Shown here: positions 7,768-12,622 of the stretch, piece after piece
Position numbering within the stretch: the stretch's first letter is position 1
How the letters are laid out: every line of letters begins with the position of its first letter
From: Lachnospiraceae bacterium
GTDB lineage: Bacteria; Bacillota_A; Clostridia; Lachnospirales; Lachnospiraceae
Direction of reading: 5' to 3'
DNA length: 12,622 nt
NCBI GenBank assembly: GCA_017620345.1
Contig: JAFZQP010000145.1
Span: forward strand, 1-12,622
Position numbers and translations under genes: made by a program
The notes under the pieces: model-generated
Told to the model about the DNA's origin: nothing
What the model saw: the letters and a program-made list of their open reading frames with translations, nothing else
The model's database searches: none

Positions 7768-8162
7768 TGCCTCACCTCCCCGGCAGTTTCATCAGCTGCG
7801 CCGCTTTTCTTTTCCATTATATTCGATACACCAACCATACCTGCCCATACAGCCGTTACGAGAACAGCCATACCGACACCGTTCGTCGCCATTTCATGCA
7901 GCATCTCGGAAGCATTTCCGTCAGAAACTGCTGTAAGGAACGGAAAAAACGGAACCACTTCTCCATGCCATACATGCTCAAATGCAAGGAGTGCGCTTCC
8001 ACCCCACAGCATCTTATTAAGCCACCCGATCTTATCGGAAAAGCTTACCTTAAGATCTGCAGGATCAACGGAATTCTTACTGCTGTGTTCCTTTGATCTT
8101 GCAACTTTTTCGATCACTGTCGTCACTACGGCTTCAGAAGCCGGTACGAGAAAACAAGCCAT
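7764..8162 (-). CDS. Small membrane protein with EHxxHGE motif, function unknown
   Basis: The 132-residue protein has a hydrophobic N-terminus (MACFLVPASEAVVTTVIEKV), a soluble charged stretch (21-45), a second hydrophobic stretch (about 51-79) and a third (about 96-115), then a polar tail. The middle segment reads LWGGSALLAFEHVWHGEVVP and contains E62, H63, H66 and E68. A further SEMLHEM (85-91) has two Glu and one His, so metal or proton/redox chemistry is conceivable, but this is inference. I have the impression that this protein and its downstream partner form a conserved pair in Clostridia and some other anaerobes, but I cannot name a family. A consensus ribosome site (AGGAGG) and a strong promoter (8238-8209) lie upstream. 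Confidence 0.85.
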   Translation of the reverse strand: MACFLVPASEAVVTTVIEKVARSKEHSSKNSVDPADLKVSFSDKIGWLNKMLWGGSALLAFEHVWHGEVVPFFPFLTAVSDGNASEMLHEMATNGVGMAVLVTAVWAGMVGVSNIMEKKSGAADETAGEVRQ

Positions 8163-8183
8163 GTTTTTTCCTCCTTATGAACG

Positions 8184-8208
8184 ATCCGTAAACAGATCAT
8201 CAACGGAT
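8184..8208 (-). promoter_or_regulatory. Short inverted repeat at the predicted transcription start
   Basis: ATCCGT (8184-8189) and ACGGAT (8203-8208) form a 6-bp inverted repeat with a 13-base spacer just downstream of the -10 box at 8209-8214. It could be an operator or a leader hairpin. At this length it could also be chance. Confidence 0.25.
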
Positions 8209-8238
8209 ATTATACCACCGCCGCTGATCCGCTGTCCA
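8209..8238 (-). promoter_or_regulatory. Sigma-A type promoter for the small membrane-protein pair
   Basis: On the minus strand the -35 is TGGACA (8238-8233), one base from TTGACA. An 18-base spacer leads to a perfect TATAAT (8214-8209), with TG one base before it giving an extended -10. The predicted start is near 8202, about 40 bases before the ATG at 8162. It begins just after the trxA stop codon. Confidence 0.75.
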
Positions 8239-8250
8239 TAAATATCCTGC

Positions 8251-8562
8251 CTATCCAATGAGTTCGAGGAGCTTTTCTCTTGACTGTACGCCAAGTGCAC
8301 TTCCTGTCTCCCTACCGTCCCTAAATACCTTGATCGTCGGAATGCTCATGATATTAAATCTTCCGGCAAGTTCTTCCTCGTCATCAACGTTTACTTTTCC
8401 GACTATGTATTTTCCGTCAAACTCTTCGGCAAATTTCTCAAGGATCGGTCCCATCATACGGCAGGGGCCGCACCACGGTGCCCAGAAATCAACAACTACC
8501 GGTTTATCTGCTTTGAGTACTTCCTGTTCAAAATTCTCATTTGTGATCACAAGTTCAGCCAT
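8251..8562 (-). CDS. trxA: Thioredoxin
   Basis: This 103-residue cytoplasmic disulfide reductant has the active site WCGPC (30-34), the conserved DFWAPW start of that helix, the buried acidic Asp25, and the cis-proline motif SIPT (Pro75). The terminal region FRDGRETGSALGVQSREKLLELIG is a little unusual, because the common 'G...G' turn is written ETGSALG. Length is normal for a single-domain thioredoxin. It starts 15 bp after the DUF362 iron-sulfur protein, with GGAG as ribosome site, so it probably shares that transcript. No thioredoxin reductase is in the window. No terminator hairpin is visible after it, and a new promoter begins within about 15 bases of its stop. Confidence 0.96.
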   Translation of the reverse strand: MAELVITNENFEQEVLKADKPVVVDFWAPWCGPCRMMGPILEKFAEEFDGKYIVGKVNVDDEEELAGRFNIMSIPTIKVFRDGRETGSALGVQSREKLLELIG

Positions 8563-8577
8563 GTGCTGTCTCCTTTC

Positions 8578-9702
8578 TCATTTCATCGTTATGAGTTCGT
8601 AGTTACGGGTGCCTACTCCGAGCTTTTCAGCATGTTCAAGCGTTTCGGCCCACGAAGTGTTCGGGTTACTGTTCTGCCATACATTTCCGTGATCATGGAA
8701 ATGATCGCTTGCCATATTGTCTCCGAGCTGGCTGTTTCTGATCGGTTCGGCCTTCTGGCACAGATCCACGCATGCCATATCAAGAGCGACCGGATCAAAT
8801 GAAGCGAGCATTCCTATATCGGGAAGTATCGGCGCATCGTTTTCGCCATGACAGTCACAGTTCGGGGATACATCTGTTATGAGACTGATATGAAAATGAG
8901 GACGTCCGTTAAGAACGGCATGCGTATACTCGGCCATTCTTCTTCCTAACATCTGTGCCGCATCCCAGTTATCATTCATGATGGCGTCAAAGGCACATGC
9001 ACCTATGCAGCGTCCGCATCCCTTACACTTTTCGGGATCGATGAAAGCTTTTCCATCCTTATAGACTATCGCATCGGAACCGCATTCTTTTGCGCATCTC
9101 CTGCAGCCTTTGCACATTTCGCTCACTACGTGCGGATGACCGCTGTTATGCTGCTGCATCTTGCCGGCGCGGCTGCCGCATCCCATACCGATGTTCTTGA
9201 TCGCACCTCCGAATCCCGCCTGTTCATGGCCTTTGAAGTGGTTAAGAGATATGAATATATCGGCGTCCATTACGGCACGTCCTATATATGCTTCGGTGCA
9301 GTACTCGCCTCCCGGAACCGGAACAGAAACATCATCCGTGCCGCGAAGTCCGTCTGCGATTATTATCTGACATCCTGTTGTTACGGTATTAAACCCGTTG
9401 ATATTGGCACAGTCAAGATGCTCAAGGGCATTCTTACGGCTGCCTGGATACAGAGTATTGCAGTCGGTAAGGAACGGAAGTCCTCCGTTTTCCTTGATCA
9501 CATCCGCAACGGCTTTTGCATAATTGGGTCTTAAATAAGCAAGATTTCCCAGTTCACCGAAATGCATCTTGATCGCCACAAATCTTCCGTCCATTTCGAT
9601 ATCCGAAATACCGGCCATTCTGATCAGCTTTTGAAGTTTCATCGTAAGACTGACTCCGAGAACGGTCCGAAAATCGGTAAAATATACTTTTGATCTTTCC
9701 AT
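8578..9702 (-). CDS. DUF362 protein with two [4Fe-4S] ferredoxin clusters
   Basis: The 374-residue protein matches the DUF362/ferredoxin-fusion family. An N-terminal DUF362 part holds KMHFGELGNLAYLRP (45-59) and ISLNHFKGHEQAGFGGAIKNIGMG (151-174). A two-cluster ferredoxin insert follows, with Cys197, 200, 203, 207 (CKGCRRCAKEC) and Cys226, 229, 232, 236 (CKGCGRCIGAC). The DUF362 C-terminal part holds DVSPNCDCHGENDAPILPDIGMLASFDPVALDMA. No signal peptide is present, so it is probably cytoplasmic. The biochemical role of this family is not established, and electron transfer is likely from the clusters. It starts 24 bp after the ABC ATPase and is followed closely by thioredoxin. Confidence 0.93.
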   Translation of the reverse strand: MERSKVYFTDFRTVLGVSLTMKLQKLIRMAGISDIEMDGRFVAIKMHFGELGNLAYLRPNYAKAVADVIKENGGLPFLTDCNTLYPGSRKNALEHLDCANINGFNTVTTGCQIIIADGLRGTDDVSVPVPGGEYCTEAYIGRAVMDADIFISLNHFKGHEQAGFGGAIKNIGMGCGSRAGKMQQHNSGHPHVVSEMCKGCRRCAKECGSDAIVYKDGKAFIDPEKCKGCGRCIGACAFDAIMNDNWDAAQMLGRRMAEYTHAVLNGRPHFHISLITDVSPNCDCHGENDAPILPDIGMLASFDPVALDMACVDLCQKAEPIRNSQLGDNMASDHFHDHGNVWQNSNPNTSWAETLEHAEKLGVGTRNYELITMK

Positions 9703-9726
9703 AGGATATCCTTTCAGAGTTGAAAG

Positions 9727-10518
9727 TCACGTACCCGACAGTAACATCCTGTCGTTGTCAAGGCTGTGACCGGACCGCGATCTGAACATTCCGAGCAGAT
9801 CATCTACAGTCATATTATGACGTTCTTCTCCGGAAATATCAAATATAATATTTCCACCCTCCATCATAAGAGTCCTGTTGCCCATAGCCAGTGCCGACTG
9901 CATGTTATGTGTGATAACAAGACATGTAAGTTTGTTTTCGGATATGATCCTGTTTGTAAGTTCCAGAACCTTGTCACTTGTGGCAGGATCAAGCGCTGCC
10001 GTATGCTCGTCAAGGAGCAGGAGCCTCGGAGGATTGATCGTAGCCATCATGAGCGTCAGCGCCTGTCGCTGTCCGCCCGACAGAAGCCCTACCGGGCTGT
10101 CCATCCTGTCTTCAAGACCCATTTCCAGCATGGCGACTTTTTCGCGGAGCATCATCTTCTCTTTTTTGGATATCCTCGACAGCCAGCCGCCTCCTCCTGC
10201 TGCAAGTGCAAGATTTTCTTCTATGCTCATATCGGGAGCGGTGCCTCCCATAGGATCCTGAAACAGGCGTCCTATCGATCTTGATCTTATGTGCTCTTTC
10301 TCAAGTGTTATATCTTTTCCGTCAAGTGTTATCGTTCCCTCATCAACGAGAAAAGAGCCCGCGATCGCATTGAACAGTGTGGATTTTCCCGCACCGTTCG
10401 ATCCGATTATCGATATATGATCGCCGTCCGCAACATCAAGGCTCAGGTGTGAAAGCGCCTTCTTTTCATTGACCGTGCCGGGATTGAATGTTTTACTGAT
10501 ATCATTTATCTGCAGCAT
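9727..10518 (-). CDS. trpZ: TrpZ-type ABC transporter ATP-binding protein
   Basis: The 263-residue cytoplasmic ATPase powers the importer encoded by the two upstream genes. All motifs are intact: Walker A GSNGAGKST (39-47), Q-loop Gln87 in LFQDP, signature LSGGQ (146-150), Walker B LLLLD with catalytic Glu171 in DEHTAALDP, and switch His204 in ITHNM. The DEHTAALDP sequence and the RSIGRLFQDPMGGTAPDMSIEENLALA region are typical of the COG1101 group that pairs with COG4120 permeases and COG2984 binding proteins. The start overlaps the permease gene by 17 bp, with TGGAGAAG as ribosome site inside it. The symbol is assigned by family and context, not by demonstrated substrate. Confidence 0.92.
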   Translation of the reverse strand: MLQINDISKTFNPGTVNEKKALSHLSLDVADGDHISIIGSNGAGKSTLFNAIAGSFLVDEGTITLDGKDITLEKEHIRSRSIGRLFQDPMGGTAPDMSIEENLALAAGGGGWLSRISKKEKMMLREKVAMLEMGLEDRMDSPVGLLSGGQRQALTLMMATINPPRLLLLDEHTAALDPATSDKVLELTNRIISENKLTCLVITHNMQSALAMGNRTLMMEGGNIIFDISGEERHNMTVDDLLGMFRSRSGHSLDNDRMLLSGT

Positions 10519-11392
10519 TTTTCTTCTCCAGTCTTCTTGCGATCATCGGGAACCTGCTCTTTATATACGGACCTGCGATAGCTATTATAACGATAACGGA
10601 TGAAACGAGTTTGAGCATGTATGCCGGCATGTTGAACCTGAGGGCTATCGTATACACGAGCCTGAAAACAAACGCTCCGATGACCGCTCCGATTATCCGA
10701 AATCCCATCCTTCTCGTGCGCATGAACGTTCCGCCGATCAGAAGTGATGCAAGTGCAATAGTTACCATACCGGATCCGATATCGATATTGACCGATTTCT
10801 GCGACTGTGCCAGAAGACATCCCGACAGGCCGGTAAACGCATTTGAAACGCACAGTCCCACCATAGTCGTCATCACCGGATTGATCGATGATGATCTGAC
10901 CATATCGGGATTGTTTCCGGTAGCCCTTATCGCTAGACCGATCCTTGTCTTTAGGAACAGATACAGGAAAGCTGATATCGCAGCAACCGCTATGATTGCA
11001 ACGATAAGTTTATTGTTTATAAGCGTAAACACTGTTTCGGTCTTGTTCATGTTAAGGAGAGCGCTCCCGCCCATGACCGCTATATTTACCGAATACAGAG
11101 CCGTGTTCATTATGATCCCCGCAAGCAGGCTGTCTATGCCCATCTTCGTCTGAAGGAATGCAGTAATAAATCCGGAAACTATCCCGGCAAGCATAGCTGC
11201 CGCGATCGACAGGTACGGATGACCCGCGATCGCGACTACTGCGCCGACTGCCGCGCCGAGTGTAAAGCATCCGTCAGTGGACAGATCGCATACATTCAGC
11301 ATCGAATAGCTAAGGAAGAGTGCCAGCACGGTCAACGAACTTATAAGCCCGAGTTCAAGGGCTGTTTGTATAAGCGGTAAGAGAGTCATCAT
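10502..11392 (-). CDS. trpY: TrpY-type ABC transporter permease
   Basis: The 296-residue permease belongs to the branched-chain amino acid/ribose permease superfamily (COG4120-like). It has about eight hydrophobic helices, with YSMLNVCDLSTDGCFTLGAAVGA (29-51) near the N-terminus and the coupling-type segment LKTRIGLAIRATGNNPDMVRSSSIN in the middle. A basic tail (FPMIARRLEKKN) closes it. The ATG at 11392 overlaps the binding-protein stop codon (ATGA). A second ATG follows at once (11389), and either could be used. GGAGAG about 9 bases upstream favours the first. It forms the membrane channel with the adjacent ATPase, probably as a homodimer, which is inferred from the single permease gene. Confidence 0.91.
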   Translation of the reverse strand: MMTLLPLIQTALELGLISSLTVLALFLSYSMLNVCDLSTDGCFTLGAAVGAVVAIAGHPYLSIAAAMLAGIVSGFITAFLQTKMGIDSLLAGIIMNTALYSVNIAVMGGSALLNMNKTETVFTLINNKLIVAIIAVAAISAFLYLFLKTRIGLAIRATGNNPDMVRSSSINPVMTTMVGLCVSNAFTGLSGCLLAQSQKSVNIDIGSGMVTIALASLLIGGTFMRTRRMGFRIIGAVIGAFVFRLVYTIALRFNMPAYMLKLVSSVIVIIAIAGPYIKSRFPMIARRLEKKNAADK

Positions 11393-12462
11393 TTATCAAA
11401 GCTCTCCGCCGTTGTGATCTCCTGGACTCTTAAACAGTAAGGTGCAAATACCTTATTGAGTTCATCGTAATCAAGTCCGAGTTCTTTGCAGATATCCGTG
11501 TTGATCGTTGCAGTTCCGTTGTCAAACGTCAAAACGGGGGTTGATGAAGGATCGTTTCCGTCAACAAGTATGCCCTTTACCATATTGGCTGTCTCAACTC
11601 CGAGATTTGCATAATCAACACCGTAACCAAGGAAAGCTCCGTTAAGTGCAAATGAATCGGCTCCGGTATAGTGAGGGATGCCTGCCTTGGCAAGTGTCTC
11701 ATATATCGTAAGTTCAGCTGTCATAACAGTATTGTCGGTCGGTGTGAACACCGCATCAACTCCGTCTGCTACGATAGACTGTGCTGCAAGTGCGATCTCG
11801 TCAACATTCGTTCCGGTATACTCAACATACTCGATACCCTTATCGTCAAGATATTTCTTGGCCGCCTCGATCGGTGCCGCACTTGAATCCTGACCTATAT
11901 CATACAGAAGACCTATCTTCTTGGCATCAGGGTTATTGGCAAAGATAAGGTTCATTATCGCATTAGTATCAAGATAATCCGATGTACCGGTTATGTTTGC
12001 TCCCGGTGCATCATTTGAAGCGACAAGTCCTGCGCCCTCGGGATCAGACACGGCTGCAAATACAACAGGAATATCCTTTCCCTCTGTAAGAGACTGCATC
12101 GTCATTGCAACAGGTGTTGCAACACCTATCATCAGATCAACATCATTTGCTATAAAGTTTGCAACTATCTGATTCAGGACATTTGAGTCGGCATTACAGT
12201 TATCATACTGTATCTCAAACTTTACATTGTTTTCTTTTCCGAGAGTCTCAAGCTGTGACTCGATGTTGTCAACGATCTGGTTAAGAGATGCATCGTCAAC
12301 ATAATTGCATATTCCAACCTTAAAAGTTTTTACCGCTGACTCGGCTGCATCGACTGCATCCACCGAAACCGACTGCGGCTGCATCGCCGCACATCCTGCC
12401 AGTCCGGTAAGGAACGTCGCTGTTGCGATTAATGCTGCTGCTTTCTTCATGATCTTCTTCAT
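11389..12462 (-). CDS. trpX: TrpX-type ABC transporter substrate-binding lipoprotein
   Basis: This is the solute-binding protein of the importer (COG2984/ABC_sub_bind family), exported and lipid-anchored. It begins MKKIMKKAAALIATA, and the lipobox LAGC places the modified Cys at residue 24 of the 357-residue product. Family-like stretches include FKVGICNYVDDASLNQIVDNIESQL, NADSNVLNQIVANFIANDVDLMIGVATPVAM and GTSDYLDTNAIMNLI. I chose the ATG at 12462 because AGGAG lies 8 bases upstream and a clear signal peptide follows. A longer reading from 12507 would run through the T-box terminator. The homologous TrpX of streptococci is linked to tryptophan T-boxes, but other aromatic or different ligands cannot be excluded. 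Its stop overlaps the permease start by 4 bp. Confidence 0.93.
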   Translation of the reverse strand: MKKIMKKAAALIATATFLTGLAGCAAMQPQSVSVDAVDAAESAVKTFKVGICNYVDDASLNQIVDNIESQLETLGKENNVKFEIQYDNCNADSNVLNQIVANFIANDVDLMIGVATPVAMTMQSLTEGKDIPVVFAAVSDPEGAGLVASNDAPGANITGTSDYLDTNAIMNLIFANNPDAKKIGLLYDIGQDSSAAPIEAAKKYLDDKGIEYVEYTGTNVDEIALAAQSIVADGVDAVFTPTDNTVMTAELTIYETLAKAGIPHYTGADSFALNGAFLGYGVDYANLGVETANMVKGILVDGNDPSSTPVLTFDNGTATINTDICKELGLDYDELNKVFAPYCLRVQEITTAESFDK

Positions 12463-12481
12463 TGTCTTTTCTCCTTTCAGA

Positions 12482-12525
12482 AATAAAAAAATCCTGTCCC
12501 ATATCACTTAAGTGCTGGGACAGGA
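12482..12525 (-). terminator. T-box terminator hairpin
   Basis: TCCTGTCCC (12492-12500) and GGGACAGGA (12517-12525) are exact inverted repeats, and CAC-TTAA-GTG adds an inner stem. On the minus strand a T-rich run follows (12491-12482). The strand at 12517-12524 can pair instead with the T-box region, as required for antitermination. Confidence 0.92.
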
Positions 12526-12622
12526 ATCATATCCTGCGGTGCCACCCGGCTTGATGCTTTCGCATCCACTCAACGCATACCAACATATGCTGACCTTGTT
12601 AACGAAGTGTCTTCTCCGTCTC
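12482..12622 (-). promoter_or_regulatory. T-box riboswitch leader, 3' half (cut by window edge)
   Basis: The minus strand carries the T-box core CCGGGTGGCACCGCAG (12549-12534), matching the conserved AGGGTGGNACCGCG. Upstream of it are two hairpins: GATGC-GAAA-GCATC (12566-12553) and GCATA...TATGC (12590-12575). Downstream is the competing terminator. In the antiterminator, CAGG (12536-12533) and GGG before the bulge would pair with CCTGTCC of the terminator's first strand. Uncharged tRNA should therefore switch on the trpXYZ operon. Stem I with the specifier codon, and the promoter, are beyond the window end, so the sensed amino acid is not visible. Tryptophan is the best guess from known TrpXYZ operons. 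Confidence 0.93.

Noticed and set aside
9711..9726. A small hairpin (CTTTCA/TGAAAG) between the ABC ATPase and the DUF362 gene, as a possible terminator.
   Set aside because: The stem is only 6 weak base pairs with no U-tract, and it overlaps the ribosome site of the next gene. At most it could slightly affect translation.
12463..12507. An N-terminal extension of the TrpX-type protein starting at 12507 (MIWDRIFLFLKGEKT).
   Set aside because: It reads through the T-box terminator and U-tract, and the AGGAG site and lipoprotein signal fit the ATG at 12462.

Overview
All recognisable genes in this window lie on the minus strand and are tightly packed. The moderate GC content, strong AGGAG-type ribosome binding sites, lipoprotein signals, a T-box leader, a GH9 cellulase, a CmpB-family membrane protein and a 7TM sensor-like protein together suggest an anaerobic Firmicute, most likely Lachnospiraceae of a Butyrivibrio-like, fibre-degrading type. 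This assignment is an inference from gene content, not from a marker gene.

The genes are described here in transcription order, from right to left. At 12622-12482 is the 3' half of a T-box leader with its terminator. It controls an ABC importer of the TrpXYZ type: lipoprotein 12462-11389, permease 11392-10502 and ATPase 10518-9727. The importer genes overlap one another. They are followed closely by a DUF362 protein with two [4Fe-4S] clusters (9702-8578) and a thioredoxin (8562-8251). No terminator separates these five genes, so they are probably one amino-acid-responsive unit. The T-box specifier codon lies outside the window, so the amino acid is not shown directly.

A good sigma-A-type promoter (8238-8209) then drives two coupled small membrane proteins of unknown function (8162-7764 and 7767-7450). 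A rho-independent terminator (7443-7411) ends this unit.

The third unit starts directly after that terminator: larB (7397-6651), a larC with only the LarC1 part (6635-5847), a GH9 cellulase lipoprotein (5857-3602), a miaA variant (3598-2702), a CmpB-type membrane protein (2715-1924) and a 7TM-PAS-receiver-HPt-like protein (1915-152). Gaps are at most 15 bp and several genes overlap. LarB and LarC1 belong to nickel-pincer cofactor synthesis. The last protein looks like a signalling protein but lacks both expected phosphorylation residues. Its stop codon lies inside a 12-bp perfect hairpin (145-172).

Immediately beyond that hairpin, from position 137 leftward past the window edge, is the 5' end of a group II intron. 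Its sequence resembles the group IIC intron of Oceanobacillus iheyensis, and its position just after a terminator stem is the classic group IIC target.

The points most worth a second look are the intron-terminator junction, the phosphosite-less signalling protein, the LarC1 that ends before LarC2, the membrane protein pair with an EHxxHGE motif, and the joining of redox proteins to a T-box-controlled importer.
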